A stretch of 64,000 bases of DNA from Muricoccus roseus (GCF_900141905.1 NZ_FQZF01000006.1:142254-206253), one strand, 5' to 3'. Shown: positions 17,072 through 25,890, numbered from the stretch's first letter. Notes: generated by a model from the letters alone, not told the origin. Made by a program: numbers and translations.

Positions 17072-18652
17072 TCAGGCCCGGCGCACGTTCCAGAAGGTGG
17101 CGAAGCCGTCCAGCACGCCGGTGATGCTGGACCGGTAGGCCGTGGGCTGGAGGTACTGTCCCAGGGGGTAGTAGGGCACCTCCCGCATCGCCTCGGCCTG
17201 AATGTCCCGGCAGATGGCCTGTTGCGCCGCCTCGTCGGGCGCGGCGAACCAGCCCTGCCGCAGCTCCTCGATGCGCGGGATGGTGGCCCAGCCGGCATAG
17301 CCGGCTTCGCCCGCGCCGCGCAGGGCGATATGGACGGCGGGGTTGAGCCAATCCATGCCGGCCCAGTTGGTGATGAAGGCGCTCCACCCGCCCTCCGCGA
17401 CCGGGCCCTTGCGGTTCCGGCGCTGCAGCATGGCGTTGAACTCGACCGAGTAGACCTCGACATTCATGCCGGCCTGCTTGAGCGTATCCGCCGCCACCGC
17501 GCCCATGGTGGAGGAGCCGGAGGAGGTGGAAGGCACCATCAGCAGCACGGGCTCGCCGCGATAGCCCGCCTCTCGCAGCGCCGTCTTCACCTTGTCCATG
17601 TCGCGCCGGCCCGTCAGCGGCGCGAGGCCGGTGTCCGAAGCCATGGGGGTGTTCGGGCAGAAGAAGCCCAACGGCAGATGGTAGAGGCTCGTCTCCCCCG
17701 CGCCGACGAGGGCCTGCATCGTCGCCTCCTGGTCGATCGCACCCCAGAGGGCGCGGCGGATGGCGGGGTTGTTGAAGGGAGCCTGCAGGTGGTTCACCTG
17801 CATCATGCCCACGAAGCCCGTCGGGTCCTTCACCTCCACCCGGACGTTCCGGTTGCGGCGCATGAGGGCGAGCTGGTCGTGATAGGCATATTCCTGCCAG
17901 TCCGCCTCGCCGGCGATCAGAGCAGAGGTCGCCGTGGAGGGATCGGGCATCACCCGCCACTCCACCCGGTCGAAATGGACGACCTTCGGGCCGGATGTCC
18001 AGCTGGGCACACCGCCCTGACGCGGCACATAGCCCTCGAACTTCGTGTAGACGTTCAGAGAGCCCGGCACCCGCTCATCGGCCTTGAAGCGGAAGGGGCC
18101 GCTGCCGACCAGCTCCGTCACCTGCCGGAACGGGTCGGTATTCGCCAGCCGCTCCGGCATCATGGCGCAGACCGGCACGGAGGCCTTGCCGAGGGCGATC
18201 GGCAGGAGCGGAAAGGGGCGCTTCAGGCGGAAGCGGATGGTGCGGTCGTCGGGGGCGGAGAGCTCGTCCGTCACGGCCATCAGGATGCCGCCGAACGGGT
18301 CCCGCTTCGCCCAGCGGTTCAGGCTGGCCACGCAGTCCCGCGCCAGCACGCGCTCCCCGTCATGCCAGCGCAGCCCTTCGCGCAGGGTCAGCTCCCAGCG
18401 CCGGCCCTCTTCCTCAACCCGGTGTCCCTCGACCATCTGGGGCGTGGCCCGGAAGTTCGCGTCCATGCCGTAGAGCGTGTCGAACACCATGTAACCATGG
18501 TTCCGCGTGGCATAAGCGGTGGTGGTGACCGGGTCGAGCGTCACCACGTCCTGCTGCGGCGTGAAGCGCAGCGTGGTGGCGGATTGGGCCCGGACCAGGG
18601 AAGGGGCGACCAGCCCGGCTCCCGTGGCCATCATCAACGTGCGGCGATGCAT
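17072..18652 (-). CDS. ABC transporter substrate-binding protein, family 5
   Basis: 526 residues with a signal peptide (MHRRTLMMATGAGLVAPSLV, cleavage near RAQ) and a GAAGGAGAT ribosome site upstream of ATG 18652. Family 5 segments include TLRFTPQQDVVTLDPVTTTA, WELTLREGLRWHDGERVLARDCVAS, and FNNPAIRRALWGAIDQEA. It is a periplasmic receptor of the DppA/OppA type, which also includes receptors for non-peptide compounds. It lies 95 bases after the CoA-ester lyase gene on the same strand, so it may be the last gene of the acyl-CoA catabolic run and supply its substrate. No permease is nearby. Confidence 0.9.
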   Translation of the reverse strand: MHRRTLMMATGAGLVAPSLVRAQSATTLRFTPQQDVVTLDPVTTTAYATRNHGYMVFDTLYGMDANFRATPQMVEGHRVEEEGRRWELTLREGLRWHDGERVLARDCVASLNRWAKRDPFGGILMAVTDELSAPDDRTIRFRLKRPFPLLPIALGKASVPVCAMMPERLANTDPFRQVTELVGSGPFRFKADERVPGSLNVYTKFEGYVPRQGGVPSWTSGPKVVHFDRVEWRVMPDPSTATSALIAGEADWQEYAYHDQLALMRRNRNVRVEVKDPTGFVGMMQVNHLQAPFNNPAIRRALWGAIDQEATMQALVGAGETSLYHLPLGFFCPNTPMASDTGLAPLTGRRDMDKVKTALREAGYRGEPVLLMVPSTSSGSSTMGAVAADTLKQAGMNVEVYSVEFNAMLQRRNRKGPVAEGGWSAFITNWAGMDWLNPAVHIALRGAGEAGYAGWATIPRIEELRQGWFAAPDEAAQQAICRDIQAEAMREVPYYPLGQYLQPTAYRSSITGVLDGFATFWNVRRA

Positions 18653-18747
18653 CGGCGATCTCCTTCTCGGACATCCCGGTGACGCGCTGCCTCCGGCGCC
18701 AGATCACCACGCGTCGCGCGGGAAGGCCAGGGCGGGGGATCCCGCCG

Positions 18748-19536
18748 TCAGCCCTTCCCGGCGCGAGCGAGGATCCGCTCCGCCCGGATGCGCACCGGTG
18801 CGTCGATCATCATCCCGCCGACCTGCACCGCGCCATCCCCTCCTGCGGCGAGCACGCCACGGGCCCACTCGACCTCCTTCGCCTCGGGGGCGAAGCCGCG
18901 CAGGGCGGCCGCGACCTGGCGGGGATGGATGAGAAGCTTCCCGCCGAAGCCCAGCCCCGCGGCATGGCGGGCGTCCTCCTCCGTGAGGGTGTCGTCACCG
19001 ATCGTCGCCGTCACGCCGTCCATCGGGGCGTCGATCCCCGCGAGGCGGGAGGCGAAGACCAGCTCCGACCGGGCGGCGAGGAGCGCCTCGCGCGTATGGG
19101 CGCAGCCGAGATCGGCCGCATAGTCGATGGAGCCGAAGGCGAGGCGGGAGGCACCGCGCGCCAGCTCCCGCGCGGCGGCGAGGCCGCGCACCGACTCCAC
19201 CAGCGCGACCAGCGGCCGGTCCGGCCCGATCGCGGCCCGGATGGCGGCGAGGGCGGCCGGATCCTCCGCCTTGGGCAGCAGGATCCCGGCGGGCGATCCG
19301 CTGAGGGCGGCCAGGTCCTCCGCATGCCAGGGCGTGCCGGCGGCGTTGAGGCGAACGAAGAGCGGCACGCCCTCTGGCCTGGCCTCGGCGGCGGCGCGGC
19401 GCGCGGCTGCCTTGTCCTCTGGCGCGACGGCATCCTCAAGGTCGATGATAACCGCATCGGCTCCGGAGGCGGCGGCCTTGGCGAAGCGCTCGGGGCGGTT
19501 GCCAGGCACGAAGAGCGGGGCGATGGGGGCGGTCAT
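18748..19536 (-). CDS. CoA-ester lyase (CitE/HpcH-HpaI aldolase family)
   Basis: 262 residues. The TIM-barrel lyase fold shows PLFVPGNRPERFAKAA, ADAVIIDLEDAV (metal-binding acids), VRLNAAGTPWHAEDL (substrate arginine), ILLPKAED, LVALVESVRGL and LAFGSIDYAADLG. Relatives cleave malyl-, citramalyl- or beta-methylmalyl-CoA to acetyl- or propionyl-CoA plus glyoxylate or pyruvate. The C-terminal GFGGKLLIHPRQ motif is typical. ATG 19536 overlaps the CoA-transferase stop (ATGA), so the two are translationally coupled. Together with the acyl-CoA dehydrogenase this suggests activation and cleavage of a short dicarboxylic acid; the substrate itself is unknown. Confidence 0.9.
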   Translation of the reverse strand: MTAPIAPLFVPGNRPERFAKAAASGADAVIIDLEDAVAPEDKAAARRAAAEARPEGVPLFVRLNAAGTPWHAEDLAALSGSPAGILLPKAEDPAALAAIRAAIGPDRPLVALVESVRGLAAARELARGASRLAFGSIDYAADLGCAHTREALLAARSELVFASRLAGIDAPMDGVTATIGDDTLTEEDARHAAGLGFGGKLLIHPRQVAAALRGFAPEAKEVEWARGVLAAGGDGAVQVGGMMIDAPVRIRAERILARAGKG

Positions 19537-20663
19537 GCAGCGAACTCCGCGCGGATGCTGTTGGTATGGGCGCCCAGCGCCGGGACGGGGCCGAGTTCCC
19601 GCGCGCCGTCGCTGAAGAGCGGGGCAGGGGCGGCGACCGCCACGGCGCCGCCCGGCGTGTCGAGGGTGATGCGCCGGAGCGCGGGGTGAGCCGCGAAGGC
19701 GGGTAGGTCGTTGACGAAGCCGAAGGCCGTGCGGGCCTGTTTCAGCCGCGCCGCGCATTCGTCTCGCGCCAGGGCCGCGAAGACGGCGGCAACATGGGCG
19801 TCCACCTCGGCGCGGTGCGCCACGCGCTCCACATTGCTGCGAAACCCCTCCCGCCGCGGCAGATCGGGCTCGCTCAGAAAATGGGCGCAGAACTCGGCCC
19901 ATTCGCGCTCGTTCTGGATGGAGATGAGGACTTGCGCGCCATCCGCGGTGGCGAAGGCGCCGTAGGGGCAGATGGAGGGATGGGCGACCCCGGCGCGGGC
20001 CGGCGCCTTGCCCGTGCCCTCGTAGTAGAGCAGCGGCACGTTCATCCAGTCCGCCATGCCGTCGAAGAGCGAGACGGCGATCCCCTTGCCGCGGCCCGTC
20101 ACGCCGCGCTCGATCAGCGCCTCCAGTACGGCCGCGTGGGCGTTCATGCCGCAGGCGATATCGCAAACCGAAACGCCGACCCGGCCCGGCCCCTCCGGGC
20201 GGCCGGTGATGCTGCACAGCCCGCTCTCGGCCTGCACGAGCAGGTCATAGGCCTTCATCCCGGCATACTCGCCCGTCTCGCCATAGCCGGAGATGTCGAC
20301 CGTGATGAGCCGCGGGTGCTGCGCGCGCAGCGCCGCGCTACCGAAGCCGGCCCGCGCGGCGGCGCCGGGGGCGAGGTTCTGGATGAACACATCGGCCCGC
20401 GCGACCATCCGCCGCAGCAACGCCAGGTCCTCGGCCTGCTTGATGTCGAGGACGACGCTTTCCTTGCCGCGGTTGAGCCAGACGAAATAGGTGGAGAGCC
20501 CCTTGGCCGCCGCGTCATAGCCCCGGGCGAAGTCGCCCTCAGCGCGCTCGATCTTGATGACGCGCGCCCCGGCATCGGCGAGACGCCCGGCGCAGTAGGG
20601 AGCGGCCACGGCCTGTTCCATCGAGACGACGAACAGCCCGGCAAGTGGCTTCGATCCGGCCAT
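19533..20663 (-). CDS. CaiB/BaiF (class III) CoA transferase
   Basis: 376 residues of the class III CoA-transferase family, which forms interlocked dimers and moves CoA between carboxylic acids through an aspartyl-CoA anhydride. Recognisable are AAPYCAGRLADAGARVIKIE near the N terminus, YFVWLNRGKESVVLD, ADVFIQNLAPGA and the probable catalytic aspartate D168 in GVSVCDIACGM. It is cytoplasmic. It sits 14 bases downstream of the acyl-CoA dehydrogenase and overlaps the CoA-ester lyase, so it most likely activates the acid that the other two enzymes process. Substrate identity is not visible. Confidence 0.92.
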   Translation of the reverse strand: MAGSKPLAGLFVVSMEQAVAAPYCAGRLADAGARVIKIERAEGDFARGYDAAAKGLSTYFVWLNRGKESVVLDIKQAEDLALLRRMVARADVFIQNLAPGAAARAGFGSAALRAQHPRLITVDISGYGETGEYAGMKAYDLLVQAESGLCSITGRPEGPGRVGVSVCDIACGMNAHAAVLEALIERGVTGRGKGIAVSLFDGMADWMNVPLLYYEGTGKAPARAGVAHPSICPYGAFATADGAQVLISIQNEREWAEFCAHFLSEPDLPRREGFRSNVERVAHRAEVDAHVAAVFAALARDECAARLKQARTAFGFVNDLPAFAAHPALRRITLDTPGGAVAVAAPAPLFSDGARELGPVPALGAHTNSIRAEFAA

Positions 20664-20677
20664 GGCGGTGCCCTCCG

Positions 20678-21838
20678 TCAGAAGCTGCGCGGCAGGCCGA
20701 GGATATGCTCCGCGACGTAGCTCAGGATGAGATTCGTGCTGATGGGCGCCACCTGATAGAGCCGCGTCTCCCTGAACTTGCGCTCGACGTCGTATTCATG
20801 CGCGAAGCCGAAGCCTCCATGGAATTGCAGGCAGGCATTGGCCGCCTCCCACGACGCCTTCGCCGCCAGGTATTTCGCCATGTTCGCTTGCGCGCCGCAG
20901 GGCTGGTGCGCATCAAACAGGCGGCACGCCTCGAAGCGCATGAGGTTGGCCGCCTCGATCTCGATGTAGCTTTCCGCGATCGGGAACTGCACGCCCTGGT
21001 TCTGCCCGATCGGCCGGCCAAAGACGACGCGCTCCTTGGCATAGGGCACGACCTTGTCGATGAACCAGTAGCCGTCGCCGATGCACTCCGCCGCGATCAG
21101 CGTCCGCTCCGCGTTCAGCCCGTCCAGGATGTATTTGAAGCCGCGCCCCTCCTCGCCGATCAGATTCTCGGCGGGGATCTCGAGGTTGTCGAAGAAGATC
21201 TCGTTGGTCTCGTGGTTCACCATGTTCTCGATCGGGCGAACCGTCATGCCGTTCCCGATGGCGTCGCGCAGGTCGACGAGGAAGATCGACATCCCCTCGG
21301 ACTTCTTCTTCACCTCGGCCAGCGGTGTGGTGCGGGCGAGCAGGATCATCAGCTCGGAATGCTGGATACGGGAAATCCAGACCTTCTGCCCGTTCACCAC
21401 ATAGCGGTCGCCTTTGCGGACCGCGGTCGTCTTGATCTTAGTCGTGTCGGTGCCCGTGGTCGGCTCCGTCACGCCCATGGATTGCAGGCGCAGCTCACCA
21501 CTCGCGATCTTGGGCAGGTAGCGCCGCTTCTGCTCCTCGGAACCGTGCCGGAGCAGCGTACCCATATTGTACATCTGCCCGTGGCAGGCGCCGGAATTGC
21601 CGCCGGAGCGGTTGATCTCCTCCATCACGATGGAGGCTTCCGTCAGGCCGAGGCCCGATCCGCCATATTCCTCCGGGATCAGGGCCGCGAGCCATCCCGC
21701 CCTGGTCAGCGCCTCGACGAAGGCCTCCGGATAGCCGCGCTCCGCGTCGATCTTGCGGTGATACTCGGCGGGAAACTCGGCGCAGAGCGCGCGCACCGCG
21801 TCACGCAGTTCCTGATGCCCGTCGGTGCTGCCCTGCAT
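20678..21838 (-). CDS. acyl-CoA dehydrogenase
   Basis: 386 residues of the flavin acyl-CoA dehydrogenase family. The central beta domain contains LQSMGVTEPTTGTDTTKIKTTA, RKGDRYVVNGQKVWISR and the CoA/FAD contact regions. The C-terminal helical domain has FHGGFGFAHEYDVERKFRE, with the glutamate in FAHEYD a candidate base, and ends APISTNLILSYVAEHILGLP. ATG 21838 is chosen over the in-frame GTG 21853 because GGAAGGG is six bases upstream of it. It leads the minus-strand run with the CoA transferase and lyase; electrons would pass to ETF. The acyl chain preferred cannot be read. Confidence 0.93.
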   Translation of the reverse strand: MQGSTDGHQELRDAVRALCAEFPAEYHRKIDAERGYPEAFVEALTRAGWLAALIPEEYGGSGLGLTEASIVMEEINRSGGNSGACHGQMYNMGTLLRHGSEEQKRRYLPKIASGELRLQSMGVTEPTTGTDTTKIKTTAVRKGDRYVVNGQKVWISRIQHSELMILLARTTPLAEVKKKSEGMSIFLVDLRDAIGNGMTVRPIENMVNHETNEIFFDNLEIPAENLIGEEGRGFKYILDGLNAERTLIAAECIGDGYWFIDKVVPYAKERVVFGRPIGQNQGVQFPIAESYIEIEAANLMRFEACRLFDAHQPCGAQANMAKYLAAKASWEAANACLQFHGGFGFAHEYDVERKFRETRLYQVAPISTNLILSYVAEHILGLPRSF

Positions 21839-21932
21839 CCCGTTCCCTTCCACCCGCTCGCCCGGCTTCGCGCTGGCCTGGCTCTGCCCGAGTCATGCCG
21901 CCGGAAGCCGGGCGGGGGAAGGGGGGCGCCCG

Positions 21933-22625
21933 TCATCCGCCGAGCGGCAGGCGCTCCGCCACCAGGAAGGGCTCGCCCGGCGCGGCCTGGGTGAAGAGGC
22001 AGAGCTCCGTCACCCGGCGCGGCCGGGACGCGGTTTCGCCCAGGAAGGCCTGGACCGCCGGGCGGATGATCGCATCCTGCTCCGGGGTGAGCCTCTGGGT
22101 CAGGGTGACGTGGAAACGCCATTCCCCGAACACCTGGGGATAGCCCCAGCGGTGCAGGTTGTAGCGCCCCGCTTGGGACAGGCGGTCAGGCCGGCGGCGG
22201 GCAATTTCCGCCTCGGTGGGCGGGGCGCGGTGGGAGTCCAGCGCTGCTACGCAGGCATCGGCCAGGGCCTGCAGGGCGGGGCAGGGGGACGATTCCCGCA
22301 GCGCCAGGAAGCCGCTGAGCGAGGCGAGTTCGAGGCCAGGCAGGTCGAAGGGCTCGGTCCCCGCCGCCAGCCGTGCGGCGTCTTCCCGAAGCGCTGCATA
22401 GGAGGCCGTCAGGCGGAAGGGCGGCTTCAGCGTGGCATGCAGCCCGTAGCCGCGCGGATCGCCGGTCAGGGCGGCGATATCCAGCCCGGGAAGGGGGGGC
22501 TGGACCAGGGTGGCGCCCGTCTCGGCATCACGGCCCAGCCAGGTGCTGCCGAGCCGGTGCAGGGGGTCATCGACCGGCGGCGCCCAGTACAGGGCGGCGC
22601 GGGCGAGGGCGGCGGTGCCCATCAT
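21933..22625 (-). CDS. DUF1045 phosphonate-associated 2H phosphoesterase
   Basis: About 230 residues. It has the two HxT motifs of the 2H phosphoesterase superfamily, GLHATLKPPF and FHVTLTQRL, and matches DUF1045 proteins found in carbon-phosphorus lyase clusters. The beginning is ATGATG, and the first ATG overlaps the phnM stop codon (ATGA), so it is translationally coupled to phnM. The family is thought to act on a cyclic or phosphodiester ribose intermediate of phosphonate breakdown, but the precise step is not something I can confirm from sequence. Confidence 0.85.
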   Translation of the reverse strand: MMGTAALARAALYWAPPVDDPLHRLGSTWLGRDAETGATLVQPPLPGLDIAALTGDPRGYGLHATLKPPFRLTASYAALREDAARLAAGTEPFDLPGLELASLSGFLALRESSPCPALQALADACVAALDSHRAPPTEAEIARRRPDRLSQAGRYNLHRWGYPQVFGEWRFHVTLTQRLTPEQDAIIRPAVQAFLGETASRPRRVTELCLFTQAAPGEPFLVAERLPLGG

Positions 22626-23761
22626 GCGATGCGCATCCCCCCGCGCCAGACGGCCTGCACCACCGGCATGTCCCCGAACTCCCGGATCCGCACGAGGTCC
22701 GCCCGCAGCCCCGGCGCGATCTGGCCACGATCCGCCAGGCCGAGCGCCCGGGCCGGATTGGCGGTGATGGTGGCCACCGCGGCCGAGAGCGGCATCCCCG
22801 CCTCGCGCGGCAGCCGCCAGGCCGCCTCGATCATCGCCGGCGGCACGTAGTCGGAGGCTATGATGTCCACCAGCCCCTCGCGGGCGAGATCGGCCGCGGA
22901 AACATTGCCCGAATGGCTGCCGCCGCGGACGAGGTTGGGCGCGCCGGCGATCACCGCCATGCCATGGGCCCGCGCGGCGCGGGCGGATTCCATGTTCACG
23001 GGGAACTCGCTGATCCGGATGCCGTCCGCGGCGTTGTGACCGACGATCACCGGGTCCCAGTCGTCATGGGTCGCGAGCGGCACGTCACGGCCCTCGAAGA
23101 GGGAGAGGAGCGCGCGCCGGTTCGGGCCGGACCAAGCCTCGCGCTGCGCGGTCAGCTCGGCCATGCGCCGCTCCACCTCGGCCACAGGCCGCCCGCCCTT
23201 CACCCGCATGGCGCGGTAGCGGTCGGGGTCGGCGTACTGGCCGACGCCGGGGGTGTGGTCCATGAGGCTGACCATCCGCAGATGCGGGTCGGTGTGGAAC
23301 TCCTCCAGCATCGGCAGCATGTCCGTGGCGGGCAGCTCGCAGCGCAGATGCAGCAGATGCTCGGATTTCAGCACGCCGGCTTCGGTGAGCGCCCCGAGGT
23401 CGCGTACCCCGTCGCGGGCCGTCTGCAGCCGGCTCTCATCGAAGCCAAGATCGCCCAGGCACAGCGCGTCCAGCACCGTGGTCACGCCGGCGACGGCCAC
23501 CTGGCTGTCATGGGAGAGGAAGGCCGAGACGGAGGGCCAGCGGGCCTGGCTTCGGGGGAGGACCTGGCGCTCCAGGTTGTCCGTGTGGACATCAACCACG
23601 CCGGGGATGAGGAAATCGCCTTCGAGATCGACGGCGCCGGGGGCCGCGCTGCGGCCGGGTGCGATCTCGGCGATCAACCCGTCCCGCAGCAGGATGGTGC
23701 CCGTCTCCACCCGCTCCGGGAGGACGAGGCGGGCGTTGGTCAGGATCGTCTCGTCGGTCAT
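22622..23761 (-). CDS. phnM: alpha-D-ribose 1-methylphosphonate 5-triphosphate diphosphatase
   Basis: 379 residues, the normal length for PhnM. It is an amidohydrolase-fold enzyme that removes pyrophosphate from ribose methylphosphonate triphosphate before C-P bond cleavage. Visible motifs are FLIPGVVDVHTDNLERQ with the metal-binding HxD, VGHNAADGIRISEFPVNMES, GAPNLVRGGSHSGN and IIASDYVPPAMIEAA, all typical. It starts at ATG 23761, divergent from phnF with a palindromic operator candidate between. It is followed by the coupled DUF1045 gene, then by the unrelated acyl-CoA run. The rest of the C-P lyase set (phnGHIJKL) is not in this window. Confidence 0.95.
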   Translation of the reverse strand: MTDETILTNARLVLPERVETGTILLRDGLIAEIAPGRSAAPGAVDLEGDFLIPGVVDVHTDNLERQVLPRSQARWPSVSAFLSHDSQVAVAGVTTVLDALCLGDLGFDESRLQTARDGVRDLGALTEAGVLKSEHLLHLRCELPATDMLPMLEEFHTDPHLRMVSLMDHTPGVGQYADPDRYRAMRVKGGRPVAEVERRMAELTAQREAWSGPNRRALLSLFEGRDVPLATHDDWDPVIVGHNAADGIRISEFPVNMESARAARAHGMAVIAGAPNLVRGGSHSGNVSAADLAREGLVDIIASDYVPPAMIEAAWRLPREAGMPLSAAVATITANPARALGLADRGQIAPGLRADLVRIREFGDMPVVQAVWRGGMRIA

Positions 23762-23830
23762 GCGCCCCCTTCTGCCCGAGCCATCCGCCAGGGCAAGTCC
23801 GTGGCGCTGCTTCTCCCTCCATGGCATGCT

Positions 23831-23840
23831 TGTCTAGACA
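23831..23840. promoter_or_regulatory. candidate PhnF operator (HutC-type palindrome)
   Basis: TGTCTAGACA is a perfect ten-base palindrome in the 97-base divergent space between phnM and phnF. Its core GTCTAGAC fits the GTnTAnAC consensus described for HutC-subfamily GntR regulators, to which PhnF belongs. It lies 19 bases before the phnF start, so PhnF could repress both its own gene and phnM. Binding itself is inferred. Confidence 0.68.
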
Positions 23841-23858
23841 TGTCGGGGTGACGAAACC

Positions 23859-24647
23859 ATGACAATTCTCGACCGGAGCGGGGAGACGGCGCTCTGGCGA
23901 CAGATCGCGGCCCGGCTGGAAGCGGCGATCGCCGAGGGCGAGCACGGGCCCGAGGACCGCCTGCCGAGCGAGGGGGCGCTCTCCGCCCGTTTCGGCGTGA
24001 ACCGCCACACCGTACGGCGCGCGTTGGAGGAGCTGGAAAGGCGCGGGCTGATCCGGACGGAGCAGGGGCGCGGCAGCTTCGTGGCGGGGGAGGTGCTCGA
24101 CTATCCCCTGCATGGGCGGACGCGCTTCTTCGAGACGGTGCGGGCGCAGCGGCGGGAACCGGCCGGGCGGATCCTGCGGCTTGGGGAAGTATCCGCCACG
24201 GCCGCCGTGGCGGAGGCCCTCGGAATCGCGCGTCGCGCCCCGGTGTTGCGGGTGGAACGGCTGGGCATGGCGGATGGCTGCCCGGTGGTGCTCGGGGTTC
24301 ACCACCTGCCGCTGCCGCGATTCGCCGCCGCCGAAGCCGCCCTGCGGGGTGCCCCCTCCATTACCGCGGCGCTCGCGGCCTGCGGTGTGGCCGACTACCG
24401 GCGCGCCCGGACCCGCATCAGCGCGCGGCTGCCCACCGGCGAGGAGGCTCAGCTCCTCCGGCAATCGCGCGGGCGGCCCGTGCTGGCGAGCGAGGCGCTG
24501 AACCTGGATGCGGAGGGGCGCCCGGTGGACTTCACCCTGGCCTGCTATGCGGCCGGCCGGGTGCATGTACTGGTGGAGGAGGAGCAGCGCGCGGCGATGG
24601 CCGGATATGCGAAGGGGGACGCACCTCTCGGCGCATCCCCCTTCTGA
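23859..24647 (+). CDS. phnF: PhnF, GntR/HutC-family regulator of phosphonate metabolism
   Basis: 262 residues. The N-terminal winged helix (~10-75) includes LWRQIAARLEAAI, LPSEGALSARFGVNRHTVRRAL and LIRTEQGRGSFVAG, typical of GntR. The C-terminal part (~95-245) is the UTRA ligand-binding domain seen in HutC-type regulators. Its divergence from phnM, with a shared palindrome, makes PhnF a strong match. In the family it generally represses phosphonate genes when phosphate is plentiful or until an inducer appears. It ends a few bases before tRNA-Asn on the opposite strand. Confidence 0.92.
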   Translation: MTILDRSGETALWRQIAARLEAAIAEGEHGPEDRLPSEGALSARFGVNRHTVRRALEELERRGLIRTEQGRGSFVAGEVLDYPLHGRTRFFETVRAQRREPAGRILRLGEVSATAAVAEALGIARRAPVLRVERLGMADGCPVVLGVHHLPLPRFAAAEAALRGAPSITAALAACGVADYRRARTRISARLPTGEEAQLLRQSRGRPVLASEALNLDAEGRPVDFTLACYAAGRVHVLVEEEQRAAMAGYAKGDAPLGASPF

Positions 24648-24652
24648 TCTGG

Positions 24653-24725
24653 CTCCCCGAGTTGGACTCGAACCAACGACCTAGCGATTAACAGTCGCGT
24701 GCTCTACCAGCTGAGCTATCGGGGA
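24653..24725 (-). tRNA. tRNA-Asn (GUU)
   Basis: Minus-strand cloverleaf beginning TCCCCGATAGCTCAGCTGG. The acceptor stem TCCCCGA pairs with TCGGGGA, with discriminator G. The anticodon loop contains CTGTTAA, giving anticodon GTT, and the T arm carries GGTTCGAGTCC. CCA is not fully encoded. Confidence 0.95.
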
Positions 24726-24927
24726 TCAGTGGCCCACCATGTGGCGGGGCCGGCCGAATATCCCGATGGCCGGTCCGCCGCAAGGGGGTCTGTCGATTAT
24801 TGCGCAAAAGCTTTGGATCGAGCGGGCGGGTCGGCTGTCCGCCCGGGCGGGCGGGGCGACCTAGGACGCGCGCCGGCATCCCCCACGGCCTGGCCGGGTG
24901 GGTGGAGGCGATCATGAAGGAGGAGGC

Positions 24928-25001
24928 TGGAGGCCCGAGCGGGAATCGAACCCACATTCACGGATTTGCAGTCCGTTGCATCACCACTCTGCCATCGGGC
25001 C
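24928..25001 (-). tRNA. tRNA-Cys (GCA)
   Basis: Minus-strand cloverleaf beginning GGCCCGATGGCAGAGTGG. The acceptor stem GGCCCGA pairs with TCGGGCC; the discriminator is T, as expected for Cys, and the 3' CCA is encoded. The anticodon loop CTGCAAA gives GCA. The T arm has GGTTCGATTCC. The roughly 200 bases between this and tRNA-Asn show no gene. Confidence 0.95.
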
Positions 25002-25153
25002 GGCAGGGGGCCAGGGTATCGCGTCCCTCGGCCGGCGGGTCAAGCCAGCATCAGCCGGGAAGGGGCCGCCCCGTGCTTCCACCCCCCGTCCTTCCAAGTG
25101 CCGCCCGGCGCGCCTATAAACCGATCGGTTCAGTGGATAGGACAGCGGGCGGC

Positions 25154-25825
25154 ATGGACTACGCCGAGGCGCGCAGGCGCATGGTTGACGGGCAGGTGAG
25201 GCCCAACCGGGTGACGGATCCGCGGATCCTCGAGGGGATGCGCGCCATTCCGCGCGAGCTTTTCGTTCCGCAGCGCCTGCGGGTGCGCGCGCTGTCGGAT
25301 GAGGACCTGGCACTGGGCGGCGGCCGCGTGCTGCTGCAGCCCATGGTGGTCGCACGGCTGATCCAGCTGGCGGCACCGCGTCCGGGCGAGCGCGTGCTCG
25401 TCCTCGGCGCCGGCCCGGGCTATGGCGCGGCGGTGATGGCCCATATGGGCGCGCAGGTCGTGGCTGTGGAGGACGATGCCGTGATCGCCGGCTTCGGCGA
25501 GGAGGGAATCGCCGCCGCCGGCCTGCCGGCGGGCTCGCTGCGGCGCCAGGCCGGCTCCTCGGAGGCCGGGCTGCCGGATGGTGCACCCTACGACCTGATC
25601 TTCATCGAGGGGGCGGTGCCCTCCATCCCGGCGGCGCTCTCCGCGCAGCTGGCCGAGGGCGGGCGGCTGTCCGCCATCCGGGCGGTCCCGGGCCAGGTGC
25701 CCTCCGCCATCCTGGGGCGCCGCGTGGGCGGCTCCTTCAGCACGGTCGAGGCCTTCGACATCGCTGGGACCCAGATGCCCCTGCTGCCGGCCTTCGCGCC
25801 GAAGCCGGGCTTCGCGCTGAGCTGA
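25154..25825 (+). CDS. pcm: protein-L-isoaspartate O-methyltransferase family protein
   Basis: 223 residues. The N-terminal region (ARRRMVDGQVRPNRVTDPRI, PRELFVP) and the SAM-binding motif I (VLVLGAGPGYGAAVMAHMG) identify the PCMT family, which methylates isoaspartyl residues to aid protein repair. The usual PIG-type motif is replaced by LLQPMVVARLIQL, a variant common in the alphaproteobacterial branch that lies before tolC and popZ. Its true substrate may therefore differ from classical Pcm. It is cytoplasmic. A GC hairpin follows the stop, then about 230 bases to the TolC-family gene. Confidence 0.82.
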   Translation: MDYAEARRRMVDGQVRPNRVTDPRILEGMRAIPRELFVPQRLRVRALSDEDLALGGGRVLLQPMVVARLIQLAAPRPGERVLVLGAGPGYGAAVMAHMGAQVVAVEDDAVIAGFGEEGIAAAGLPAGSLRRQAGSSEAGLPDGAPYDLIFIEGAVPSIPAALSAQLAEGGRLSAIRAVPGQVPSAILGRRVGGSFSTVEAFDIAGTQMPLLPAFAPKPGFALS

Positions 25826-25867
25826 GCGCCGGCTGTCCGCCGCGCAGGCGCCGGGCAGGACAGGGCT

Positions 25868-25890
25868 GGCGCGGGCAACTGGCCCGCGCC
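25868..25890 (+). terminator. hairpin after pcm
   Basis: GGCGCGGGC-AACTG-GCCCGCGCC, a perfect nine-base stem with five-base loop, lies 43 bases after the pcm stop. No T-run follows, so termination is plausible rather than certain. Confidence 0.45.

Noticed and set aside
24653..25001. Integrated element at the tRNA genes
   Set aside because: No integrase, repeated tRNA end or change in gene type is visible near tRNA-Asn, tRNA-Cys, tRNA-Pro or tRNA-Arg.
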